From Bryopsis sp. KO-2023 (lineage: Eukaryota; Chlorophyta; Ulvophyceae; Bryopsidales; Bryopsidaceae): a stretch of 64,000 bases of DNA. Of the stretch, positions 24,736-36,800 are shown piece after piece. Each line of letters begins with the position of its first letter. Positions within the stretch are counted from its first letter, which is position 1. The DNA lies in NCBI GenBank assembly GCA_030272585.1, contig BSYQ01000006.1, positions 3,125,001-3,189,000 on the forward strand, read 5' to 3'. Below the pieces are notes generated by a model. It was not told where the DNA came from and made no database searches. It saw nothing but the letters and a program-made list of their open reading frames with translations. Made by a program: the position numbers and the translations under genes.

Positions 24736-26751
24736 CGGGAACCTTTACAAAACGTCCAGCTGAACCATTGGGACCCAAAACGCATTTCGCCAGTCCGGTC
24801 GGGTTTCGTTCGGAGCGACGGTTACACAAAAAAATGCTTTGGATGGGTTGGACACGTTTTCAACCGTCTCAACGTTGAGGCGGTCTGTGGGAGGATCTGG
24901 GGTGTTGATTCTCGACCTTAATTTTTGTTCGCTCACCTCTGGAATGACGACAAAAAGCGTTAAAGTGACGACCCCAACCAACCTGCCAAGGATGGGTTTT
25001 TTGCATTACAGAACTGAATCTTAGGAATCTGTTTACACTTGAGAAGGCCGCTGGGGCTGAACACCTAGGGCCTGTTTCAAGTCCAATCAACAATGACAGA
25101 ACTGAATGCTTGGGATGCTTGTATGCGGTTTCGATCCTGCAACCGACAGCCTTTCGGACAATGCTGGGGATCTCTGATTTCAAGCAGATTTCATTGAGAA
25201 GTATTGTGATGCCCTGCCCCATCCATATTGTAAACACTTTGGATTCCTCCAGAAGTGGCCAGGAACTCAAAATGTCGAGAGTACGAAAACAGTTTTGCAC
25301 CCAGCTGGACAAAATTCAGACTTCTCCATTCTTATCCCCTGCCATTAACTTTGTCAACACCCCTTCATTTAAGTTCAGAAAGGTCCATTTCGATACCGAT
25401 CCCACATTCAGGCAAAGCATCCTGGTTCCACTCTTATTGTCCTGACTTGAGAAATTGTTGGAGCCACTTGCAGAACCCAACTCCTCAAAACCAGTTGATC
25501 TGAAATTCTTTTGTGTATGTTATGTTCTATTAGTCAATGTCTGTACAGTTTTGGCTTTACAGACTTAATGTTTTCAGTTTATTTTCCTCCCTTTTCTACA
25601 ATGCCCATCCCAAGAGAATCTTTGTGGATGTTCAACATGGTTGGTTTCTTTCAACAAATCGCGCGAGCTAATAGGTTGATCGGAACCAAGCTAAATTTTG
25701 CTGGAGACTTTTGTGTTTTTTTAGTATTGATTTGTGTAGAGGATACGTTGTCAATTCACAGTTTCGTTGGTAATGAATGAATGAATGATCATTATTTAAA
25801 TTACTCGGGTTTTCTGCGTATCACCACGAGTAATTGTGGGGGGAAAAAAAAGAATCGAAGTTGACTTGTGCAAGTTCAAGAGTTCCAAGCGGAAAAGCGA
25901 AAAATGCAGCTGAGAAAAAGCGTGGGAGAAGTCGTAGACTGCTGGATGACAGGATCATCCTATCACATGACCCTCATGACGGTCAAGGGTGTAACGCTCG
26001 CTTGTGGGGGTTTGCCATTGTTGCAAGGTGTTGGGCCAGGAGCCGGAGTGTGGTTTTTCGGATGTGGGAGTCACGGTTGTCGTTTTCACTGTTCACCAGA
26101 GAGATTAAGATATTTCGGTCGCCTCCGTACTGATTTACTTGTTCTTCTGCGTTTCCCCCGTGCGTTTTCTTTCTGTTGTTTGGACAGACCAGTCGCCCTT
26201 GGCCAAGGCACCCTGCCTAACACAACCACGTCAAATTTCGTGTGGGTACCTACTGAGTGTCAAACAGCAGCCCCAAACTGCCGAAAAGAGAATTCACGAT
26301 CGACTCCGCTGCATACTTATTGCGCCGCCCCACCCACCGCCATGTGAAAGGGTAAAAAAAAGAAACACCAGTGTCGAAACGCCACACGTGAAAAACACGA
26401 TTGTGGCGGTGGAGTGGACAGTGAGCGGGTTGGTGTAAGGAGGGGGTCAATCGAATCGCTTGTGCAGTACGAAGTTCACTGGTCGGACGCACTTGGGGCG
26501 ATTTCCGTCTGGGGCGCTTGATTGCTTTCATTTCGAATTGTGGCAGCGTGCGGGAACTCGTGTTTTTGGTCTTCGTCCGCAAGGTGTATGCCAATTGCTA
26601 GATCTTTATGACATACGCTGCACCAGCGACCTATTGATAGCGCCTCAGAGTTTGCAAGGTTTGTTTATTTTTCCAAAGTTGGTGGGACCAGGCCCAGGAG
26701 GTCTTTAGGTGGAACACACGCAAGTCCACGCTGCCGAGCGCAGGTCGCACC
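24736..26751. other. Intergenic between divergent deadenylase (-) and CHUP1-like A (+) genes
   Basis: It should carry both promoters. It contains a copy of the left half of the dispersed repeat (25023-25084). Several open frames occur around 25830-26440, but none has a recognisable domain or a consistent exon chain, so I call no gene. The CHUP1-like A start has a good context (CGCACCATGAGCG). Confidence 0.5.
25023..25084 (-). repeat. Dispersed repeat, partial copy (left half)
   Basis: Reverse complement matches 51797-51859 at roughly nine in ten positions by eye, including GGCCTTCTCAAGTGTAAACA. It lies just upstream of the deadenylase start. Confidence 0.7.
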
Positions 26752-29700
26752 ATGAGCGGTGAGTTCCAATATTTTCTGAGGAAAAAAAAACCGAAATCTT
26801 TGTCGGTGTGTGGTGAGATTGCGAGGGACGCTGTGCTGCTCTGTTATCACCGAAAACACCGTGGTTTGATTTCGTCGAGAATCGCGCTGTCCAGCGTTCG
26901 TGGACAATTGCAAAAAAAAAAACGAAAAAAAACAAGACGACGCTGAATGAAATGCGAGGCGAGAGAAAGACTGTCCCGTTTGCTGGCGTTGATTCGACGC
27001 GTGCTGTTTCCTCGTGTCTTTCACGACCTTGCTTTGACTGGGCTTCGTACGGCAACATAGCTGTCCGCGCTGATGCTCCTTCGCGAGGAAAACCTGTTGT
27101 GGATTCTGTCTTTGGTTTTCCCCTTCAATGGACTCTATAGTTTCGCAATTTGGGGCATCAATGCTTCACGGTTTTTTTGTGTCCGACAGAAGGAGCAGGG
27201 GAAGTTTCGTTTTCCTTGGAAAACACTGACAGTTTTTTTGTGTTTGGATGTGGATGTAGACCTGAGAAACTGGGACGAGCGGCCCAAGGTCAAGAAGAAG
27301 GCCAAGGGCTTGAAAAAATTGGGTGAGTTGCCCCACTCTTTTTTCGTTTCCACGGATGCTGCACAAGTTCTCTCTTTTTTTTTCAAGGGGGTTACCGCTT
27401 GTCGCGTCGGGTTCGATTGCTGTTGGTCTTGTGGGAGAGTTTGTTGCTTTTTTCCCCTCCTCGCCCTTGTGCTATTTTTTTCTTCGACGTGTTGTGCCAA
27501 TGAGGAACGAGCACGTGGTTCGCGGTCCGAGTGCACGTCAGAAGATTTCCCCTCCTGTTTTTTATTTTTTGAATTTTTTTCACCCCTTTCTTTAGAAACA
27601 GAGGGAGAGAAAGAGAGATAGGGTTCTGTGTCTAGTTTTTTTTGTACCTTTTTCGAGGTTCACTTTATGAATTCTGTTCCCGCAATTCAGTTTATAAGAA
27701 AAAAAACTTGGAAAAAACTTTCTAAACTATCTTTCATCCAGCCTTCCAGAGAAGCAAACAAAAACATACTCACGCTGGAAAAAATACATCATAGTACACA
27801 TAAAAAAAAGACTATGCCACAGAAACGATAACAAAAAAATTTGCACAAACTCGCACAAGAGAGAAACGATAAACCCGTCCGCAGATCGCTGTGAAATTCA
27901 AAAAAACATTCATTCTAGTGGCGTTTTTTTTCCCTTATTTTTGTCCTTTTCCCGCCTTTCTTTCCCCATAGGAAAAATGGTGCTCCGCAAGAGCCCAGAG
28001 GGTGGGAAAAAAACTCCGGAGTTTCGACCCAGGGAGCACAAAAAGCCGCTGTTACCAAACATAATTCCAAGCGATGGGCATGCTCCGGACGGTCGACGGC
28101 ATTACCATCAGTTGGGGGTGCACCCACCTGAGCAACCCCCACTTAGGGAGTTTTCGCCTGTCATCCCAAAGGCACGCAGGATGGAGAATTCCCCCAGCTC
28201 CAGTGCGAGGTTCATTCAAACCAGGAACGGAAACCTCATAAAAACGCCGAGCATTGATATCCACGGGTTTTTGGAGGCACCCCCCGGTACAGCCAGCGGT
28301 GCCCTGACTGCCCCGATGCCTGTGGAGGACTCGGAATTGCCAGATACTGTGATTCAGGTGCACATGGGGGCTTCTTTTGGGAGGGAGGGAGGGAGGGAGG
28401 GGGGGGTAATCATGCCAGAACATAATATTGCTTTTCTGGGAATTGAGAGTGTAGAGCAGGAAGAATTGATATTTTCTTACAGGGAAACTGGGGTGGGCGT
28501 GGATTGGGGGGCCCCAGGAAAACACAATGAATGCGTAATTTGCTAGGAGGGGGATCATTCAAGAACCAAATTTCTATACAGTTGTACACATGTACACATA
28601 TATACATGAATGTCATTTGCTTCTGAAGGGGGGGTGGGGGCGGGGGCAACCAATATTTTTGCATATTTATTATTATTTTTTTTATTATTATTATTTTTTT
28701 TTTGGGGGGGGGGGTACTGTACACATGAAATCCTTTTTTCACAAAAACTTGAAATTGAATAAGTTCAACTAATTCAATCGAATTGAATAGTTGCTGAGTG
28801 GTTTGTTTTCTGTGGATAGGCTTCGAAGGCTCAAGCCAACATGGATGATTTACTCCGAGAGGCAATGACCCTGAGGTTGGACCTGGAGCAAGATCTCAAT
28901 CAAAATCAAACGAAAAAGGTTCGAAACGTTGCAGCTGAATGGGAATTGCTTCTGCTCCATGTGATATTTCATTTTTTCCTTTTGGTTGGCCATGACTCAA
29001 CGTGATTTGTCATCCTTTCTTTTTGTTTATTTTTTAAGTGTGTTGTCTTTTCTTTTTTTTTTTGGCGGGGGTGATTTGATTGACATTGTTGGTTTCGATT
29101 GGACTCGTAGGAGGTGCTTGAGAAAGAGAAGCGTATGGTTGAGTTGCAGATGGCCAGAGCAACTGATAAGAAAGACTCAGATGTTTTATATGACGAAATT
29201 ATCGTCGATCTCTCGACCCAGTACACAGGGATCGTGGGCAAGCTCAAAGGGGTACGTTTTTAAAGGAGTTTTTTTATTTATACATATTCTGAATTGAATT
29301 GAACTTATTTTCACACGCGGCCAACAGACCGAGTGCAGCCCATTCACGGAAATGTGTTATAGGCTGACTCAGAAATAATCCACCGTATCATCTCAAAGTC
29401 CATATCTAGCTCTCTATCCCAAAGTTGAACTAGAAAGACTAGAAAGAAACTGATTCGAGAACCTCCAGTTATATATATATATATATGTGTGTCGGATTTT
29501 CACAGACACACACGCGCACACATGCCTGCATGCTTGTACATAGCAATACTGCAAGTGGAAATGTTCGGTTCCAGTTGCTGTCTTTCGATATCATGGAACG
29601 ATGCCGACTGTCGTCGGCAAAAAATCTTGAAGATTCTGCTGACCTTTTTTTCGGGGGTTTGATTTCTTCCCCCCTGTGGTGTGATGCAGTTGGACTCTCG

Positions 29701-32700
29701 GGTCTACCCCTTGAATCGAGCAATTGATGACCTCGCCAAAGTGGAAGCTTTTATCAGGGATAACAACGTCCCCGCTGACCGAGCCAACGTCATTCTCCAA
29801 GAAATCATGAAAAAGATGTTTGAGGATTTGAACTTGACGTCGCAACCCGAAGCCCTCGGTCCAGGTGGCCAGGTTTCTATGTCAGTCATGGATGAACTCA
29901 AGGTGAGCACCGTTTCCTTTTGGTTTTAAAGCGAAGCTTTTTTTTTTCAACAGCTTGACCTTTTTTTTGTGTCGGAGAGCTGACAACTTTTTTATTTTTT
30001 TTGTGTTTTAGGAAAAAATTGAAAGTCAAAAGAGTGGAAAGAATCTTTTGAGGAGGACAGGTACAAGGCTTTTTGATGCTCCGGCAGCTACAACCAGTGA
30101 AGCCAGTTCGGAATCATCTTGGGTCCAATTCAATGACTCTCCTGCCGATGACCACCTCCAGGTCAATTTCATTCGATTGACCTCCTCAAAATTGAATTTA
30201 AATAAATAAATAATATATAGATATATGTAAAAATATAAATAACAGACTGAGTAATTGTGTTTTGGAAGTATAATAAAACGATTCTTTCGCGGCTCCAGTT
30301 CAGTGCGGAGCAAAGCAACCCCCTTCCCTAGAAAAAAAACAAAACAAACGTTTGTGAAATGAGAAGCAAGGCAACCATTGGAAAACCCGTGAATAAAGAA
30401 ACTTCGCTTTTGCTTTTCTCTTAGCTCATGATATGGGAGCTTCACAAACCCTCCACACAGATGCACATTTTTTTTTAAAACAAAAAATTGAAATCCCGAG
30501 AACAACAATCCTGACACTGGCAGCTTTTTTTTTCCTTGTCTGACTATCCGCAGGTCCAACAATCCAGTGCCTCCGGTTGGAGGAGATCAGAATGGGAACA
30601 GGTATCTGCAAAAATGAACAAAGTCAAAAGAGTCGCCCACGCGTCCGGGAGAAGCAAAACGCCCATTTCGTTCAATCAACCGCCTCGAAGCCAGACTCCG
30701 GAGACCTGCTTTCGGGATGCCGGTCAGTTTCCGGTCAGCTTCCCTATTTACGGTAGGCTATCCCCTGGACCGGCTTCACCCAGTGGAAGGTCGTCCAGAT
30801 TTTCCGACACCAGGAGTGTGTTAACGTTGGAGGAATTGTCTGCAGAAGAGTTTGCTTTTGCTGGGGTGGATCGGCAAGGCCCGCACTCTGTGTTCAATGG
30901 TGGAATGAGGAGCTGCGGAAGTGGGGCGAACCTCAGAATGATGGATTTGGGAGACTCCATGAGCGCATCCTCGAGACTGGGTCACAGCATGATGCCGGAC
31001 GGGTTGGGAATGAGGTCGGGTGGAGGAAATCGATCGCCGCTGCCTCAAGGCCGAGAGGAGGTCACAATAAATGTCAGATTAGCACCGGGGCAAGCGGAAC
31101 AGCCTAGGACGCCACGAGCGGCTCCTTCTCAACTCCACGAGTCCGTCGTCATTCCGATCATGGTGGTCGGGGACGATGGAAAAGCAAGGAGGTTGGATGC
31201 CGGGGTGTCGGGCACCGCCGCTTCATCACAGTCGACCGCATTTAGACAGGGTGGCGGAAACACAGGAGATGGGGAGGGATTCACTGCCGTCTTTCCACCT
31301 CCAGTGGAATCAACTTCAGGAGCAGGAAGAGGTTCTTCAGGTTTGGGTCCTGGGCTTGGTCCAGGTTTGGGTCCTGGCTTGGGGCCAGGTTTGGGTCCCG
31401 GTTTGGGTCCAGGCTTAGGGGCAGGACAGGGTCCTGGTTTGGGTCCTGGTCAAGGTCCCGGTTTGGGTCCTGGTCAAGGTCCTGGTTTGGGTCCAGGCTT
31501 AGGGGCAGGTCAAGGTCCTGGTTTGGGGCCTGGTTTAGGGCCTGGTCAAGGTCCCGGGCAGGGTGCTGGTCTAGGACCAGGGCAAGGTCCAGGTTATGGC
31601 GATGGAAAAGGACGAGGGCAAGGATCTGGTCAAGGCGAAGGACAAGGACAAGGGCCTGGGTCAGGACTAGGGGCTGGCACCGGGAAGGGGGCTGCAATCG
31701 AATTCAACATGAACAAAATGGATGTCGGAACGCTGGTCGCTGCCATTGGTGGTGACAGTCAGAAGGGTAAGCACGAGGAAAGCCACAATACCAAGATTGT
31801 TTTTGCATTTTAAGCATTTTTGGCTTGATTTTTTTGTTTTCGTTTCGGCCCTGCTAGGCGCTGATTCCAAGAAGGAGGAGAAGAAGGAAGCCGAAGTCCA
31901 AGCAAAGGCACGAGAAAATTCCAAGGAGGAGGAGCTCAAAAAGGCGGAGGAGGAAAAGAAAAAGGAAGAGGAGGAGTTGAAAAAGAAGGAAGAGGAGGAG
32001 GAAAAAAAGAAGAGGAAGGAGAAGGAGGAGGAGGAAGAGAAAAAGAAAAAGTTGGAGGAGGAGCAAAAGCTGAAGGAAGAGGAGGAAAAGAAGAAGGCGG
32101 CGGAGGCCGCCAAACCTCCTCCTCCGAAAAAGAAACCTCCCCCTCCGCCCCCTCCGTTGAAAAAGAAGGCTCCCCCACCCCCGCCACCTCCCGGTGGCGG
32201 GAAGGGCATGAAGGGAAAGAGACCTCCACCCCCACCTCCAGGCGGTTTGAAAAAGGGAGCAGCTGGTGGTGTGCAGAGACAACCTCAGGTATGGTTCGAG
32301 TCGAGGGAAGAAACAAAGGATGCCCTGTTTTGATTCTATCTCGTTAATTGTGTTCGAAGGTTGTTTTGGGAGCCCTTCAGCGATTGCATCAGGGGCTTGT
32401 ATTATTGTTTTTCTTTCCCATTTTGGGGAAAAAAGGTGGAGAGGGGATATAGTCTTCATAGACAAAACTACTCCTTTCCTTTTCCTCCTTTTTTGTTTTC
32501 AGCTGTGTCTGACACGGGGTTTCCCTCCCTTTTTTTTCTGTTTTTCCAGGTCATCGAAATGTTTCAGGAGGTTCGAAGAGCTCTCTTGGGCCAGCAGTCT
32601 CAGAAGTCGTCAGGACGGGCTTTCGGTGGAGGCGGCGGTGGGAAAGCTATGGATGCCAGCGATTTGTTCGCTGAGATCTCCAAAAACAGTCAATACGCTG

Positions 32701-33836
32701 TCAGCATTCAGCAAGACATCACCAAGTACGACCAAGTGATCAAGGATTTGATAAAAGAGATCGCGAATTTCAAGGCCAAAGACATGAGGCACCTTCTGGA
32801 GTTCGTGAACAGCACGGATTCTGTGCTGGACGAACTTTCGGACGAAACGGCGGTGTTGAAAAACTTCAGCTGGCCGTCCAAGTATTTCGTTTTCCGGGAG
32901 GCTCGGCACATGTACAACGAACTGGACGCCATGAAGAAGAAATTCAGGGAGTGGAAAAAACACCCGCACCGGTCGAACGCCGATGAATTAAGGGAAATGC
33001 AAAAGTGCGTGGAAAAGACGATCGAACGGATAGATCAGTTGATGAGGACGAAGGATGCCGACGAAAAGAAGTTCAAAGAAGCTGGGATTCCGTGGAATGC
33101 GAAAATCGTGGTGGAGGTGAAGCACGCGTCGTTGCATTTGATGGATGCGTACATGAAGTTGGCTCTGGAAGAGGTGGTCCGAATAGAAGGCCGAGAAAGG
33201 GATGTCGACAAGTGTCGAGAAAAGTGCCTCAACACATTGACTGGTAAATGGGATGACTTGATATATATATAGAGAGAGAATTTGTAAATTTAATGAATTT
33301 TTTTTTGTTTGGATATATGTGCACGCGTGTTGGGTTTTCTGTGTTTTCTGCATCTTTTTATGTATTTATTGGTTTTTATGGAGAACGTTTAAGAAACCAG
33401 TTTTTCGTGAAATAAATTAATTCTCAACGAAAATAGAAGGAACGTCATCCTTGAGTAATATTTTTTTGCTGCTTTTCTTTTATTTTTTTGTGGAATGCTT
33501 TCCTCTTTTTTTTTTCTTTTTTTAATACAAGCGGTTGAAACCTTTTTTGTGTAAGCTTTTTTTTGGGTGGTTCATTGCTTTTTTCGGTGGCTGCTTCTTC
33601 TTTCAATGGAGTCTGACGTTCGGTCTTTTTTTTGTTTTTTTTGCAAACTCCTCTCAGGGACCATTCGATTTTCGTTCAAGGTGCATCAATTTGCTGGCGG
33701 CTTTTCGGAGTCTTGCTCGACCCGATTTGCCGAAATCAGCGCAAAAACGCGCGCATTGACGAAACCTGCTTCGGAACAGGAAGGGAAAGGGAAAGGGAAA
33801 AAGGTTGTTGAAGCAAAGTCTGGAGAAGAAAAATGA
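26752..33836 (+). CDS. CHUP1-like actin-regulatory protein, paralogue A
   Basis: Exons: 26752-26758 (7 coding nt: Met-Ser plus one base), 27260-27322, 27972-28357, 28820-28918, 29111-29251, 29690-29902, 30012-30161, 30554-31766, 31858-32288, 32550-33243, 33658-33836; 1191 aa. Order: basic N-terminus; Pro/Arg-rich region; coiled-coil-like helices (MTLRLDLEQDLNQNQ, then a Glu/Lys/Arg-rich helix); a conserved 71-codon exon (YPLNRAIDDLAKVEAFIRD); a Ser/Arg-rich linker; a GPGLGPG array; a Glu/Lys helix; a polyproline tract; then the CHUP1 C-terminal domain (IEMFQEVRRALLG, AVLKNFSWPSKY, AGIPWNAKIV, IRFSFKVHQFAGGF). In land plants CHUP1 sits on the chloroplast outer envelope and nucleates short actin filaments for light-driven chloroplast movement. 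The N-terminal hydrophobic envelope anchor of plant CHUP1 is not visible here. Identity of the C-terminal domain is confident; chloroplast function is inference. Confidence 0.87.
29311..29416 (-). repeat. Dispersed repeat copy in CHUP1-like A intron
   Basis: Reverse complement matches 51951-52055 over about 105 bp (roughly 85% by eye), sharing CTGAGTCAGCCTATAACAC and GTGAATGGGCTGCACTCGG. It lies in intron 29252-29689. Confidence 0.75.
31345..31682 (+). repeat. Coding minisatellite: Gly-Pro-Gly-Leu/Gln array in CHUP1-like A
   Basis: Degenerate tandem DNA units of about 12-18 bp (GGTCCTGG and TTGGGTCC variants) encode about 110 residues built on GLGPGLGPG and GQGPG units. The array is uninterrupted in frame and lies upstream of the Glu/Lys helix and polyproline tract. 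The composition is elastin/collagen-like and should be flexible and disordered. Confidence 0.92.
31860..32115 (+). other. Encoded single-alpha-helix (E/K/R-rich) segment unique to paralogue A
   Basis: About 80 residues composed almost only of Glu, Lys and Arg with a few Leu, Ala and Gln (for example EEEELKKKEEEEEKKKRKEK). There are no hydrophobic heptads, the pattern expected for a stable single alpha helix acting as a rigid spacer rather than a coiled coil. It directly precedes the polyproline tract. Paralogue B has no equivalent. Confidence 0.8.
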
Positions 33837-36800
33837 GGGGAGTGGGGTGGAAAAAAAAATGTAAGAAAACAAAAAGAAGAGGAGAAAAAAAAGGGAATTT
33901 TCTTGACATAAGGGATGTTTCTTCGAAAAGGTTGAAAAAAAAAAAGGAAAGGAAAAAAAAAATGATGATTTTGGGGGGTGGAGATTGGAGGGGTGGTTGA
34001 ATGTGGGGGAGCTCGATCAACGATTAAAGCAAAGAAGCATAGGCAAGCAAAAAAAAAAAGTGTGAGAGAGAAAAAAAATGAGATTTTTTTGTTTTTTTGG
34101 AGAAAGAAAAGAAAAAAAGAACTTTCTTGCCGTGTATAATATATGAGTTGGTTTTCTTGGGGGGTGTTATTATTATTTTTCTTTTTTTGGTTTTTTGGGG
34201 GAGGGGGAAGCCTATTTTGTCTTCTGGGGGGAGGAAAAAAACAAAAAGAAAAGAAAGGTGGAAAAGGAAAGAAAAAACAAACTCGAGAAAGGGATATCGG
34301 AAAAAGGGAAGGGGAAAAGGGGGGAAAAAAAACAAAAGAAAAGAAAAGAAGTGGTGTTTTTTGTTTTTTTCTTCTCGTATTGGTATGTGTTTTTTGTGGT
34401 GGTGTTTGTTTGTTTGTTTGTGTTTTTTTTCCCTCATCAAGACGGTGGATATATGTATGTGTGTGTGTGGTTTTTTTTTCCCTCATCAAGACGGTGGATA
34501 TATGTACGTGTTTTGTTTTGTTGTTCTTTTTTGGGGGAAAAAAGGAAAAAAAAAGATAGAGATGACAAAAGCCCCCCTTTTTCCCAAAAAGAAAAAAAAG
34601 AAAGCAAGAAGGAAGGGGAAAAGAAAAAACAAAGGTTATGTGTTTCGACTTGCATATTCGGAGAAAAAAAAGGTTATGTGTTTCAACGGAGAAAAGGAAG
34701 CGTGTGGTGGTGTTGTGTTTTTTAAGGCCAAGAGAAACAGACAGACGTCCCAGACTTGCCATAAAAAAAGTTGAAAAAAAAGAAAAGTATAAAGAAAGAA
34801 AAAGACAAAGAAAAAACTACTTTCATCAAAGGGGAGAATATCGCTTTTGTTGTTGTTCTTTTGTTGGACATCGCATCCTGGAAAAAAAAAAATTCTCATT
34901 CGGACTGGTGGCTTTTTTTTTGTACATACGTTGTTTTTATTATTGTTCGGCTGGTATCCATTCTTATGTTGGTTTTTTTCTTCCTTGAATGGAAGTTGAG
35001 TTTTGGTGGGGTGTATTTAAAAAGAATAGGGAAATAAAGCACACCAAAAAAAAAGAATTAAAAAAAAAAAAAAGAATATCAGGAAAAAAAAAACAGAAAA
35101 ATATAATACACAGGAAAAAATTATCATATTCACTCGTCTCTCTCTGTCCTGCTGTCCCTACTGGCAAAAAAAAAACAAAAAAACATTTCAGGATGCATAT
35201 TATCTGTTATTTTCAGCGAAAAAAGAAAAAGGAAGAAAGAAAAAATAAAATAAACAATCAAGAGGATAATTGTTTGCATATTTGTACTGTTTTCTTTCTT
35301 GTGTTTTTTGTCCGGGGGAGGGGGTTTTAAGTTCTCTTTCGAGAAATGGAAAAGAAAAAATTATAAGAAAAAGTGAAAAGATAATGAGGGGATTTTTTTT
35401 TTTTTGGCAAGATCGGGAAAAAAAAAGAAAAAACTCTTCATAAACTGTTTTATGTACGTATTTTTTTTCCTTTTCTGTTTGTCATCTTTGATCATTCTTT
35501 CTCTCACACTCTTGGATCAATTTGAAAAAAAAAAAAGAAAACGCACACCAGCAGGAGAGTTTTTTTGTGTTTGTTTTTTTTTGCGATATTATTTTTTCGG
35601 ATATTCTTTTTTGATTCCCCTTTTTTTTGGTCGTATTTTTTTTCCCGTCTTTCGAATGTGCTGTTTTTTGGGGGGTGGATTTGCGGGAAATGATTAAAAT
35701 GGGGGTTGGTGGGGAGAGGAAAATTATTGGAAAGAAACAAACAAACTGTAAGCGGATGATAAAAGGAAAAAGAAAAATAGTTTTTTCTTTTTTAAATGGA
35801 TACAATGGAGTATGAAAAGAGCCAAAACATTTGGTCGATGATTATTTTTTTTCCCGCTTTTCGGGAAGAGTGGGGGTCGTTGTACATGCGTGTGTGTGTG
35901 TTTCTTTTTGAAATGATGTGAGTTTCTGGATTTGCATTTTTGGGGAGAAGGACGCACTGGAGGAAAGAGAGGGGGGGGGGTAACCGGGAGGGAGGGGGGA
36001 CATAAACAAATATTGATTTGGGTGGTTTTTAAGAAAAGATAGCTTTCAGTCAATTGTATAAAAAACCCCAATGAACTGACCGAAAAACAAAGACGGAAGA
36101 AAAAAGAAAAATATTGGATTCGTGGTGTGAAGAGAGAAAAAGAAATGAAGAAGAAAGATAACCTTATTTGATATGTTCGTTCGATTTCTTCCCTTCCCCT
36201 CCCCACCCCGAAAATATCTTTTTTTTGGGGCTGACTTGAATCCATCTTTCGCAGGCTTTGTTCTTGTGTCCTACATGCAGCCCTTTGTATCGTACATCTG
36301 GCTTTCCTCCCACTCCCCCTTTTTTGTATAAGAAAATAGTGTTTCTTTCTGCGTTGCTTTCCCTGGTTCGATTGTCTCGTCAATTTTCGTGAAAAAAAAA
36401 GAAAAAAAGAAGAAGAAATATAGGGGTCAAGAAATCTGAACAAGAAAAAAAAGGGGTCGGGGAAAAAAAATATAGAAGACCTACAATCAAGGTCGGAAGG
36501 AAGTGTCAAGGAAAAGGGGGGGGGGAGGAGGGGGGTTGATTCAAGGTCCCCCCCCCCCCTTTTTGTTGGATTTGTTTTTTTTATTTCAAGCTTCCTTTCT
36601 TCCCCCCTTGATAAGTAACTCTTACAAGAAGAAGAAAAAAAAAGCAATCGTGAATCAATCGAAATGTGTTTTCAATTTGAGGTGTTAATTTGCTGCCTTG
36701 TCGGATAATAGAAAATAGTGCAAGGGAATTTTTGTGGGTCTTTTGCTTCTCTGTGTGTGTGTGGCTTTGGACTGGCTTTTTTTTTTGTGGAAAGAAAGGG

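Noticed and set aside
25834-26438. Overlapping open frames upstream of CHUP1-like A as a gene
   Set aside because: Several frames are open at once, codons look random, and no donor/acceptor chain or domain could be found.
31281-31697. Long minus-strand and alternative-frame ORFs across the GPGLGPG arrays (also 52788-53910)
   Set aside because: Repeats of GC-rich units without stops open several frames at once. Only the plus frame joins flanking conserved exons.
33686-34762. 358-codon minus-strand open frame downstream of CHUP1-like A
   Set aside because: It is produced by A/T homopolymer tracts (Phe/Pro/Lys/Thr runs) and overlaps other equally long frames on both strands. There are no domains or splice-consistent neighbours.
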